This document shows positions 1 through 5,770 of a stretch of 5,770 nucleotides of DNA, piece by piece. The notes beneath the pieces were generated by a model that worked only from the letters and a program-made list of their open reading frames with translations, was not told the origin of the DNA and made no database searches. Position 1 is the first letter of the stretch, and each line of letters starts with the position of its first letter. The stretch is from an uncultured Armatimonadota bacterium (GTDB lineage Bacteria; Armatimonadota; Armatimonadia; Armatimonadales; Armatimonadaceae), in assembly GCA_903924445.1 (NCBI GenBank), contig CAIYBQ010000171.1, forward strand, positions 1-5,770. The letters run 5' to 3'. The translations under genes were made by a program, and so were the position numbers.

Positions 1-1
1 A

Positions 2-199
2 GTCCTCGGTGGCTGTAGTCTCCGTGGCGGCGAAGGCAGCGTGGTTGGCGTTGTCCTAGGAGCAACCCTGCTTCGTGTCCTACAAAACCTTGTAACCCTG
101 CTGCACATCCCATCATCACTGGAATTCGCCGTAACGGGCGCAGTTATCATGGCGGGTGTTCTCACGGATGAAATCCTCCGCCGACGACGAAAGGCATAA
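2..199 (+). CDS. C-terminal fragment of an ABC sugar transporter permease (RbsC/BPD_transp_2-like), 5' truncated by the window
   Basis: An open frame enters at base 2 and stops at TAA 197-199, giving the last 65 residues of a protein. It begins with a Gly-rich stretch (VLGGCSLRGGEGSVVGVVLG) that closely resembles the conserved GG.SL.GG.GSV.G motif near the C-terminus of RbsC-type permeases of the ribose/xylose/galactose ABC importers. Two hydrophobic segments follow, about fragment residues 13-36 and 44-56, and the protein ends in a basic tail (RRRRKA), as expected for a cytoplasmic C-terminus. Such permeases form the membrane channel through which a periplasmic or lipoprotein-bound sugar is imported, powered by an ATPase subunit. 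The ATPase and binding protein are presumably upstream, outside the window. The substrate cannot be told from this piece. The next gene starts 4 nt after the stop and encodes a sugar isomerase-like protein, which supports a carbohydrate role. The family call is fairly secure; membership of the ribose-type subfamily is by motif only. Confidence 0.8.
   Translation, partial: VLGGCSLRGGEGSVVGVVLGATLLRVLQNLVTLLHIPSSLEFAVTGAVIMAGVLTDEILRRRRKA
189..194 (+). promoter_or_regulatory. Shine-Dalgarno site for the isomerase-like gene
   Basis: GAAAGG lies 9 nt before ATG 204, inside the end of the permease gene. It favours ATG 204 over the in-frame upstream candidates GTG 156 and ATG 168, which would overlap the permease gene by 30-45 nt and add a polar N-terminal tail not typical of the family. 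Confidence 0.5.
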
Positions 200-203
200 A
201 ACG

Positions 204-959
204 ATGGCAAACCTTCCTATCGCAGTACAGCTCTACAGTGTCCGCCACGAAGCAGAACAAGATCTGCCTGGAACCTTGGCGAAGATTCGTGCCATGGGGT
301 TTGAGGGTGTTGAGTTTGCCGGCTGGTATGGACACAGCGCAGCGCAGATTCGAACCTGGCTGGATGCCGAAGGCCTCCGCGTAGCCGGCGCGCACGTCGG
401 AATCGAAACCCTTCAAGGCGATCAGCTCGAGGCATCGGTTGAATTCGCACACACCCTTGGCAACGAGTTTCTCATCGTCCCTTGGCTGCCAGCATCAACC
501 AATGCGGAATGGAAGCAAGCCGCGCTAGACCTCAGTGCTATCAGTGCCGCGCTTGCCCCTCACGGACTTCGTACCGGCTACCATAACCACGACAAAGAGT
601 TCAAAGTTCTCAGTGGCGAGACAGAACTTCCTTGGGATGTCTTTTTCGGGAATGCGGATCCATCGGTGGTGATGCAGTTTGACACCGGAAATGCACTCTC
701 AGGCGGCGGAGATGCGCTTCCGTTTCTAAATGCCTACCCAGGGCGCGCAACCACGGTTCACCTCAAAGACTACGATGTCGCGAATAACAGCTACGCGCCG
801 CCGGTCGGCGAAGGGGATGTCCCATTTGCTGAAATTTTCGATGTATGCGAAACCACCGGAGGCACCAAGTGGTACATCGTGGAATATGAAGATGAAGCCC
901 TCCCTGCCCTCGATGGCATCAACCGGTGTCTTCAAAACCTGCGAAAGCTGGGCAAGTAG
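204..959 (+). CDS. Sugar phosphate isomerase/epimerase-like TIM-barrel protein (AP endonuclease family 2 fold)
   Basis: The 251-residue product has the length and motifs of the xylose isomerase-like TIM-barrel superfamily (IolE/IolI, hydroxypyruvate isomerase and related sugar epimerases). Visible landmarks are the first strand with LYSVR (10-14), GFEGVEF (32-38, E37 a likely metal or catalytic acid), YHNHDKEF (126-133), MQFDTGN (157-163, D160), VHLKDYD (185-191, H186 and D189), GEGDV (202-206) and VEYED (226-230, E227). In relatives the equivalent Glu, Asp, His and Glu residues bind a divalent metal that supports keto-aldo isomerisation or C3/C2 epimerisation. There is no signal peptide, so it is probably cytoplasmic. 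It follows the sugar permease by 4 nt and probably processes the imported sugar or a derivative. The start at ATG 204 is chosen from the GAAAGG site and because the barrel begins at once with PIAVQLYSVR. The fold is certain; the exact substrate (inositol derivative, hydroxypyruvate, ketohexose) cannot be told. Confidence 0.87.
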   Translation: MANLPIAVQLYSVRHEAEQDLPGTLAKIRAMGFEGVEFAGWYGHSAAQIRTWLDAEGLRVAGAHVGIETLQGDQLEASVEFAHTLGNEFLIVPWLPASTNAEWKQAALDLSAISAALAPHGLRTGYHNHDKEFKVLSGETELPWDVFFGNADPSVVMQFDTGNALSGGGDALPFLNAYPGRATTVHLKDYDVANNSYAPPVGEGDVPFAEIFDVCETTGGTKWYIVEYEDEALPALDGINRCLQNLRKLGK

Positions 960-1573
960 TGATCGAACAAACGAAGGTGGTACTTGTTACCGCCTTCGAG
1001 CCTTTTGGGGACTCGGATGTAAATGCATCTCAGACAATCCTAGAGCGACTTGCAGCTGCAGCGCCAAGCCTACGAACCGGCACGCTCCCAGTACGACGGA
1101 ACACGGTTTATCAAGCACTGACAGGGCTTGTCAAAGAACATTCTCCTAATGCGATTGTTATGCTGGGCGAGGCTGGCCCCGAGGAAGTCATCCGCCTGGA
1201 GCTAGTCGCCCTCAATCATGATGATTTCCGAATGCCAGACAATGATGGCGTTGTAGCGGAACCATCCCGGATTGTTGATGCGGGTCCCGATGCCTACTTT
1301 AGTAACCTAAATGTCCATTCCATCGAGACTGTCGTTCCCGTGGATGACAGCCACGCAAATGTCACCATCTCGCTAACCGCAGGATCGTTTTTGTGCAATC
1401 ACACCTATTTCCTTGCACGACACTTTCACGCGGCCATTCCCGCGTTGTTTATTCACATCCCCTGTCTACGCGAGGAAACCCACACCCCGGATGCATTCGA
1501 CCGGGTTACACGTTCCGTAAATTGCATCGTCCAAGAAATCACCGCTACACTAGCGGCATCCACTCCCGATTAG
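959..1573 (+). CDS. pcp: Pyroglutamyl-peptidase I (pyrrolidone-carboxylate peptidase, MEROPS family C15)
   Basis: This cytosolic cysteine peptidase removes N-terminal pyroglutamate from peptides. The 204-residue product starts with VVLVTAFEPFG (7-17), the family's N-terminal signature, and carries PDN (93-95), AGSFLCNH (141-148) and FIHIP (164-168). The catalytic triad is present: E81, C146 and H166, very close to E81/C144/H168 of the Bacillus enzyme. The preferred start is GTG 959, which overlaps the preceding TAG by one base (TAGTG) and gives family-like numbering. An upstream in-frame GTG at 926 would add 11 residues (215 aa) and overlap the isomerase gene by 34 nt; neither start has a strong Shine-Dalgarno. 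Oddities: the usual G-F-E-P-F-G-G..NPS region reads AFEPFGDSDVNAS, and the Gly-Gly-Arg after the GxAG turn is replaced by Pro-Glu-Glu, so the substrate pocket may be altered. The M16 peptidase gene begins 6 nt downstream, so the two peptidases are probably co-expressed. The family call is firm; activity is inferred. Confidence 0.88.
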   Translation: MIEQTKVVLVTAFEPFGDSDVNASQTILERLAAAAPSLRTGTLPVRRNTVYQALTGLVKEHSPNAIVMLGEAGPEEVIRLELVALNHDDFRMPDNDGVVAEPSRIVDAGPDAYFSNLNVHSIETVVPVDDSHANVTISLTAGSFLCNHTYFLARHFHAAIPALFIHIPCLREETHTPDAFDRVTRSVNCIVQEITATLAASTPD

Positions 1574-1579
1574 GTCCGC

Positions 1580-2830
1580 ATGACTGAAAACTATCAACTT
1601 ACTACGCTTCCCAATGGCCTTCGCATCGTTTCCGAGAATGTGCCGCATGTAGCATCCGCTGCTGTCGGATTCTGGGTTCAAGCCGGGTCACGCGATGAAA
1701 CCTATGAGGAACAGGGCCTTTCCCACTTTTTAGAGCACATGGTGTTCAAAGGCACCACAAAACGTCCATCCCCGAAACAGATTGCAGATGAAGTGGATGC
1801 TATAGGCGGTTACATGAATGCCTTCACGGACCGTGAGCATACGTGTTACTACATGCGGACGCTTGCTGGGGATGTCACAACAGCCATTGATATCCTTTCC
1901 GATATGCTGACCGATCCGCTATTCCCCGTCGAAGAGACACACCGCGAGCGTGGCGTGGTTCTGGAAGAGATCAAGCAGCGGGACGATGACCCTGAAGACC
2001 TCGTCCATGACATTTTCGCAGAAACACTTTTTCCAAAACATGCATTAGGCGTACCAGTCATCGGGCGTGCTAATGTCATCGCGACGGCAGAACCAGAGCA
2101 CCTCCGCAAGCTGATGGCTGAGCGCTACCAGGGGAACCGCATCACTATTGCCCTCTCTGGAAATGTCAACCACGACCTTGTCGTTGAGCAAATAATTGCT
2201 GCCATGGGACACCTTGGCCGCGGAACAGCAAGAACTCCGCTTGCTCTACCAACGGTCTGTACGGGACGGAACTATGTTTCCGAAGATACGGAGCAGGTTC
2301 ACTTCTGCCTCGGACAGCGGGGACCAAGCCACCATACAGATGACCGCTATGCCGCGATGCTCCTTGACTGCATCATTGGTGGAAGCATGGGCTCACGTCT
2401 GTTTCAGGAAATCCGGGAAAAACGCGGCTTGGCGTACTCCATCGGCTCCTATGTACAACCGTACGATGAGATTGGCGTCACCGGAGCCTACGGTGGAACA
2501 TCGATGGAATCGTTCGAGCTTTGCCTCGATGTCATCCAAACAGAGTTTGCAAAGCTCCGTACATCGGGTGTTGAGGCAGGTGAGCTGTCCCGCGCAAAGA
2601 CACAATTCCGAAGTGCGTTGATTATGGGGCAGGAATCGATGTCGAGCCGGATGACTCGTCTTGGCAAGGCTCTCTTAACATATGACGAGATCACACCATT
2701 GGATGAAGTCGTGAGCAGGATTGACCGCGTGACGCTCGCCGATGTCCAAACAGCTGCTGAGAACTACTTACCAAAGTCATTGGATGATTGTGCGGTTGTC
2801 GCACTGGGACCATTTGGAGATTCAGAATGA
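1580..2830 (+). CDS. M16 family zinc metallopeptidase (mitochondrial processing peptidase beta/PqqL-like, single-chain type)
   Basis: The 416-residue product is one complete M16B-type unit of two homologous halves. The N-terminal half carries the inverted zinc motif HFLEH (49-53: H49 and H53 as ligands, E52 as catalytic base), followed by the family's MVFKGT. The third ligand is E129 or E130 in RGVVLEEIKQRDDDPED, about 75-76 residues on, with E123 as a supporting acid. The C-terminal half carries SRLFQEIREKRGLAYSI (272-288), containing the conserved R282 and Y286 that help bind substrate in M16 enzymes. All catalytic residues are present, so it should be active, probably on peptides or unfolded segments in a clam-shell chamber formed by a dimer. 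No signal peptide is visible, so it is likely cytoplasmic. ATG 1580 lies 6 nt after pcp, with only a weak AGG upstream; the family N-terminus (TTLPNGLRIVSE) begins at once, supporting this start. The gene ends in ATGA, overlapping dapB. The physiological substrate is unknown. Confidence 0.93.
   Translation: MTENYQLTTLPNGLRIVSENVPHVASAAVGFWVQAGSRDETYEEQGLSHFLEHMVFKGTTKRPSPKQIADEVDAIGGYMNAFTDREHTCYYMRTLAGDVTTAIDILSDMLTDPLFPVEETHRERGVVLEEIKQRDDDPEDLVHDIFAETLFPKHALGVPVIGRANVIATAEPEHLRKLMAERYQGNRITIALSGNVNHDLVVEQIIAAMGHLGRGTARTPLALPTVCTGRNYVSEDTEQVHFCLGQRGPSHHTDDRYAAMLLDCIIGGSMGSRLFQEIREKRGLAYSIGSYVQPYDEIGVTGAYGGTSMESFELCLDVIQTEFAKLRTSGVEAGELSRAKTQFRSALIMGQESMSSRMTRLGKALLTYDEITPLDEVVSRIDRVTLADVQTAAENYLPKSLDDCAVVALGPFGDSE
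2816..2820 (+). promoter_or_regulatory. Shine-Dalgarno site for dapB
   Basis: GGAGA lies 6 nt before ATG 2827, inside the end of the M16 peptidase gene. It fixes the dapB start at 2827 and rules out the longer reading from 2788, whose extra 13 residues precede the universal N-terminal IRVAVTG of DapB. This is the clearest ribosome-binding site in the window. Confidence 0.65.
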
Positions 2831-3567
2831 TTCGCGTTGCTGTGACCGGCTATCTTGGTCGGATGGGTAGTGAAGTTGTACGTGCGGTGACTGCGGAAGC
2901 TGATATGGAAGTGGTTGCAGCGATCGAAGTCGGTGACAATCTCGCGGCCTCGCTCACAGAATCAAAAGCGCAGGTGATGGTCGATTTCACTATTCCAGAA
3001 ACCGCGTTCAGCAACATTATTACTGCATTGGAGTGTGGTGTCATTCCCGTGGTCGGGACAACAGGTCTCACAGCAGCGCAGCTGTCAGAGTTGGATACCC
3101 GCTCCAAAACGCTTGGAATTCCGGTCCTTGTGATACCAAACTTTGCGATTGGTGCGGTCCTCATGATGCAGATGTCTGCGATGGCAGCAAAGTATCTCCC
3201 GGATGCCGAAGTCATTGAGTACCACCACGAAAAGAAAGTCGATGCACCTAGCGGCACGGCAATGAAAACGGCACAGATGATTCATGAGAGCCGTACACAA
3301 GCACCATCTCCACTGCCATCAGGTGCGTTCGAATCCGTCCAAGGTGCTCGCGGCGGGATGGCATTTGAAACAGTCCCCGTCCACGCTGTACGTCTCCCAG
3401 GATATGTGGCAAGCCAGGAAGTAATCTTCGGAGCTCCCGGGCAGCGTCTGTCAATTCGCCATGACTCCATCGATAGAACCAGTTTTATGCCTGGCGTCGT
3501 GCTTTCCGTGCGAAAGGCCATCGGGAGAACAGGCTTGACCTATGGCCTTGAGCACTTGTTAACCTAA
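2827..3567 (+). CDS. dapB: 4-hydroxy-tetrahydrodipicolinate reductase DapB
   Basis: DapB reduces the product of DapA to tetrahydrodipicolinate with NAD(P)H in the diaminopimelate/lysine pathway, supplying meso-DAP for peptidoglycan and lysine for protein; it is a cytoplasmic homotetramer. The 246-residue product has the N-terminal Rossmann motif VTGYLGRMG (6-14), the cofactor-binding VVGTTG (75-80), IPNFAIGAVL (103-112), and the diagnostic EYHHEKKVDAPSGTA (131-145), in which H133 and K137 match the E. coli catalytic pair H159/K163. The C-terminal strand has GYVASQEVIFGAPGQRL (191-207) and the RTSFMPGVVLSVRKA region. Length is at the short end of the usual 245-275. Small deviations are Tyr in the glycine loop (usually GAxGRMG) and Ala in the NFAIG loop (usually NFSIG). 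It starts at ATG 2827, overlapping the peptidase stop by 4 nt (ATGA), with a good GGAGA site. No other dap gene is in the window. Identification is very secure. Confidence 0.96.
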   Translation: MIRVAVTGYLGRMGSEVVRAVTAEADMEVVAAIEVGDNLAASLTESKAQVMVDFTIPETAFSNIITALECGVIPVVGTTGLTAAQLSELDTRSKTLGIPVLVIPNFAIGAVLMMQMSAMAAKYLPDAEVIEYHHEKKVDAPSGTAMKTAQMIHESRTQAPSPLPSGAFESVQGARGGMAFETVPVHAVRLPGYVASQEVIFGAPGQRLSIRHDSIDRTSFMPGVVLSVRKAIGRTGLTYGLEHLLT

Positions 3568-5770
3568 TGTCGTCCTCGCGAATGCTGGTACCAAAGTCAT
3601 CTCGACTAGCCCGACGGTTAATGTTTGGCTACGCGATCCCGCTATTCGTTCTCGTCGTAGCCGGCCTCCTTGTCCCCATGTACCTATGGGTCACATTGGA
3701 CCGCTATCGCGTTACCTATGATGTCCATTTAGACCTTCATAATCGCTGTCTATCCATGCGGAGTGCGTTGCTGGACTATCGGGACATTGTTTATCAGCGT
3801 GTTCAGGAGCCTCCAAATCGCGTACGCCGGTCTAGGGAAGGTGCCCGCGATGATTACAAGATGGCGTCCATCGGGATACTGCAATGGCTGCAGGACAACC
3901 CGGATGCGGCCGTGGAAGCCATGTTCCTGCAAGCAGATCAGCTAGCCGCAGACTTCATCAAGTCAACCTACCAGGCAGGACTCGGAGAATCCTCTCAGCA
4001 ACGCTTTACCAAAACACAGCTTGCGCTGGACACTTTAGTTTCCGTCACTGGCAAGGTTCGCGATACCGATTTGGTTGCAGCAACACGTGCTGACATGCTG
4101 CGAAATACATCGTTTGTCGCCTTCCCGACTCTCGCGGTTCTCCTTGCACTCACTATCGGACGCATTGTAGCGTTCAGCCTCGTCCGCCCACTCATCGGGC
4201 TAACCAAGGCGGCTGTCAACATTGAAACCAATGGCGCAGATGAGCGACTCCTAGATGAAACCCTTGACCCTCCAGATGAGATTGGAGACTTGCGGCGTGC
4301 TTTCCGAAGTATGGCCAATGCGATCATCAGACGTGAACAGGAGCTGATCAATCGCAACCTTGCGCTGGATGCAGCCAACAAGCGAGTCGAAGCAGTCCTA
4401 AACACCACAGAAGATGGTATTGCTTTCATCGATAGCCATGCGATGTTCACCATTGTCAACCAGCCATTTCTGCAGATTTTGCAAATCGAAGGTAATCAGC
4501 TCCTAGGAAAGACTTTTATCGCTACGGCTCGCCATTTGTTCCGACATGTCCGGGATCTTCCCACAGTCATTAACCGTCTGCGTGACCTAGTTAGAACTCC
4601 CCATTCAAATCTTTTGATGACGGTCTACCTCAGCGGTGAACGCACGCGAATCATTCGGGTAGCGAGTGTCGGCGTTAGAGCAGAAACGGCACCGGGTGCC
4701 GGGTCTGAGTGGCTGGGACGGATTATTACTCTCCGTGATGTCACGCGCGAAACAGAAGTCGACCGCATGAAGACTGAGTTTGTCTCAACTGTCTCTCATG
4801 AGCTCCGTACTCCCTTGACGGCAATCAAAGGCTATCTTGATCTGATGCTGGATGGTCAGGCAGGACACATCACAGCAACACAACGCGAATTCCTGTCACT
4901 GGCGGGTGAATCAACCGACCGGCTGACAACACTCATCAACGACATCCTGGATATCTCACGCATCGAAGCCGGCGGTACCCGCCTGAGAAGAATCCCAACA
5001 GACTATCGTTCGGTTGTTCAGCACGTTGTCCACATGCTGACGGGTCAGGCAAAGGCAAAGGGCATTGCCCTTGGGATGCAGTTCACAAAGATTAACCCGT
5101 GGGTTGAAGGAGATCCTGACCGCATCTCACAGGTGATGTTTAATCTTGTTTCAAATGCGATCAAATACACCCCACCACAAGGGAAGATCACGATTCGGGT
5201 CACCTGCGACGATGATGTGGTTACAACACAGATTACAGACTCAGGTTCAGGGATTTCACCCGAGGACCTTGAGCGTGTCTTTGAACGCTTTTACCGAGCA
5301 GACAACTCATCCACCCGCGAAACAGGTGGCACAGGCTTGGGCCTTGCGATAACCAAGGCACTCGTAGAGCGCATGGGCGGCAGCGTAACCGTTAACAGCA
5401 CGATCGGCCTTGGAACAACATTCACGATAAGCCTGCGCCGTGCCGCTGCGACACCGACGAACGGCATCCCGACAGATGAGGAAACACTACGCCTGTACCT
5501 CGTTGTGGATGGAGATCCGATCCGGAGGCAATCCACAGCTAGTGCGCTGCGCGGTCACCGTAACGCCGTTTCAGCCGCAACATCTACGGGAGAAGCCCTA
5601 AGACGCTCGCGGGGACTCCGACCAGATTGTATTGTGCTTGCACCGTTTTCATCAGGAGTGGATGCCCCTTCTCTTCTGTCTGATCTTCGCGCGAGTGCCC
5701 TGACAGCACACATCCCGATTCTTCTAACAGGTTTGGGTGAGAGCGCGCTAGTCATTCCGGAAGCAGACAG
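3567..5770 (+). CDS. Membrane hybrid sensor histidine kinase (TM-sensor-TM-HAMP-PAS-HisKA-HATPase_c-pseudo-receiver), 3' truncated by the window
   Basis: The frame is open from ATG 3567 to the window end (734 residues, no stop). In order: basic N-terminus; TM1 about 20-41; an extracytoplasmic, mostly helical sensor region 42-180 that I do not recognise; TM2 about 182-206; HAMP about 199-256 (P208; DEIGDLRRAF 237-246); PAS about 272-395 (AVLNTTEDGIAFID); HisKA about 400-470 with the H-box SHELRTPL, phosphorylatable H411; HATPase_c about 512-625 with N-box N526/N530, G1 DSGSGIS (558-564), F-box VFERFYRAD (571-579) and G2 GGTGLGLAI (587-595). All kinase residues are present, so autophosphorylation is expected. 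A linker leads to a receiver-like domain from about 641, in which Ala (A692) sits at the phosphoacceptor position and Gly (G649) at one acidic-pocket position. The start overlaps the dapB stop (TAATG) without a clear Shine-Dalgarno, suggesting coupling; in-frame ATGs at 3582 and 3621 are alternatives. Signal and cognate regulator are unknown; more domains may follow beyond the window. Confidence 0.93.
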   Translation, partial: MSSSRMLVPKSSRLARRLMFGYAIPLFVLVVAGLLVPMYLWVTLDRYRVTYDVHLDLHNRCLSMRSALLDYRDIVYQRVQEPPNRVRRSREGARDDYKMASIGILQWLQDNPDAAVEAMFLQADQLAADFIKSTYQAGLGESSQQRFTKTQLALDTLVSVTGKVRDTDLVAATRADMLRNTSFVAFPTLAVLLALTIGRIVAFSLVRPLIGLTKAAVNIETNGADERLLDETLDPPDEIGDLRRAFRSMANAIIRREQELINRNLALDAANKRVEAVLNTTEDGIAFIDSHAMFTIVNQPFLQILQIEGNQLLGKTFIATARHLFRHVRDLPTVINRLRDLVRTPHSNLLMTVYLSGERTRIIRVASVGVRAETAPGAGSEWLGRIITLRDVTRETEVDRMKTEFVSTVSHELRTPLTAIKGYLDLMLDGQAGHITATQREFLSLAGESTDRLTTLINDILDISRIEAGGTRLRRIPTDYRSVVQHVVHMLTGQAKAKGIALGMQFTKINPWVEGDPDRISQVMFNLVSNAIKYTPPQGKITIRVTCDDDVVTTQITDSGSGISPEDLERVFERFYRADNSSTRETGGTGLGLAITKALVERMGGSVTVNSTIGLGTTFTISLRRAAATPTNGIPTDEETLRLYLVVDGDPIRRQSTASALRGHRNAVSAATSTGEALRRSRGLRPDCIVLAPFSSGVDAPSLLSDLRASALTAHIPILLTGLGESALVIPEAD
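5487..5770 (+). other. Degenerate receiver (REC-like) domain at the C-terminal side of the kinase, incomplete
   Basis: Residues 641-734 of the kinase follow the receiver pattern: beta-1 LYLVVDGDP (643-651), helix SALRGH (659-664), beta-3 RPDCIVLAP (685-693), then SSGVDAPSLLSDLRAS (695-710) matching the usual LPGMDGLELLRRLRA without gaps, and beta-4 HIPILLTGLGE (715-725) with the conserved Thr T721. The phosphoacceptor Asp expected right after IVL is Ala (A692), and the second Asp of the acidic pair is Gly (G649; D648 and D650 remain). The conserved Lys near beta-5 would lie beyond the window. By family rules this domain cannot accept a phosphate in the normal way, so a binding or regulatory role is more likely than phosphorelay. 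That role is inference. Confidence 0.7.

Noticed and set aside
531..548. Short direct repeat around CAGTGCTATCAGTGCC
   Set aside because: It is explained by the coding of a Leu-Ser-Ala-Ile-Ser-Ala helix in the isomerase; too short to be a regulatory or mobile repeat.
730..1149. 139-codon + strand open frame across the isomerase/pcp junction
   Set aside because: It lies in a different frame from two motif-supported genes, and its product is rich in Ser/Thr/Arg with no family features.
2850..3257. 135-codon minus-strand open frame opposite dapB
   Set aside because: dapB is unmistakable on the + strand; the reverse frame shows no motif.
3541..3570. Possible terminator or promoter at the dapB/kinase junction
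   Set aside because: There is no GC-rich hairpin with a T-run and no convincing -35/-10 pair; the genes overlap by one base, which argues for read-through.
2769..3600. 12-base identical word TACCAAAGTCAT at 2769-2780 and 3589-3600
   Set aside because: A single shared 12-mer is expected about once by chance in a window this size; both copies lie in coding sequence and no longer repeat surrounds them.
3995..4459. 154-codon open frame on the minus strand inside the kinase gene
   Set aside because: Its product is a Ser/Arg/Ala-rich sequence with no recognisable motif, lying opposite the well-supported HAMP-PAS part of the kinase; it is an antisense shadow.

Overview
The window is a gene-dense bacterial segment read entirely on the + strand. 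It holds six protein-coding genes with essentially no intergenic space, no RNA genes, no mobile elements and no CRISPR. The first and last genes run off the window edges. Junctions are +4 nt, a 1-nt overlap, +6 nt, a 4-nt ATGA overlap and a 1-nt TAATG overlap, so the block looks like part of one co-transcribed, translationally coupled operon. The promoter would lie upstream of the window and any terminator downstream.

Layout: (1) the last 65 residues of an RbsC-type ABC sugar permease, bases 2-199; (2) a TIM-barrel sugar phosphate isomerase/epimerase-like protein, 204-959; (3) a family C15 pyroglutamyl-peptidase I (Pcp), 959-1573; (4) an M16 zinc metallopeptidase of the processing-peptidase type, 1580-2830; (5) 4-hydroxy-tetrahydrodipicolinate reductase DapB, 2827-3567; (6) a membrane hybrid sensor histidine kinase, 3567 to the window end, with TM1, extracytoplasmic sensor, TM2, HAMP, PAS, HisKA, HATPase and a receiver-like domain.

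How the genes fit together: genes 1-2 suggest sugar uptake followed by isomerisation or epimerisation. Genes 3-4 are peptidases. DapB belongs to the diaminopimelate/lysine branch that feeds peptidoglycan and protein synthesis. The kinase is a membrane sensor. An M16 peptidase next to dapB is, from memory, a recurrent neighbourhood in several bacterial phyla; the rest looks like a mixed housekeeping/nutrient operon, not a dedicated system.

The organism cannot be fixed from the sequence. Base composition looks moderate to slightly GC-rich, and the gene style (sugar ABC uptake with isomerase, M16-dapB, HAMP-PAS hybrid kinases) would suit Chloroflexota or a similar environmental lineage. That is a weak guess.

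The most distinctive feature is the kinase's C-terminal receiver-like domain. It aligns well with response-regulator receivers but has Ala in place of the phosphoacceptor Asp and Gly in place of one acidic-pocket Asp, so it looks like a pseudo-receiver. I found no convincing evidence of an undescribed multi-gene system.
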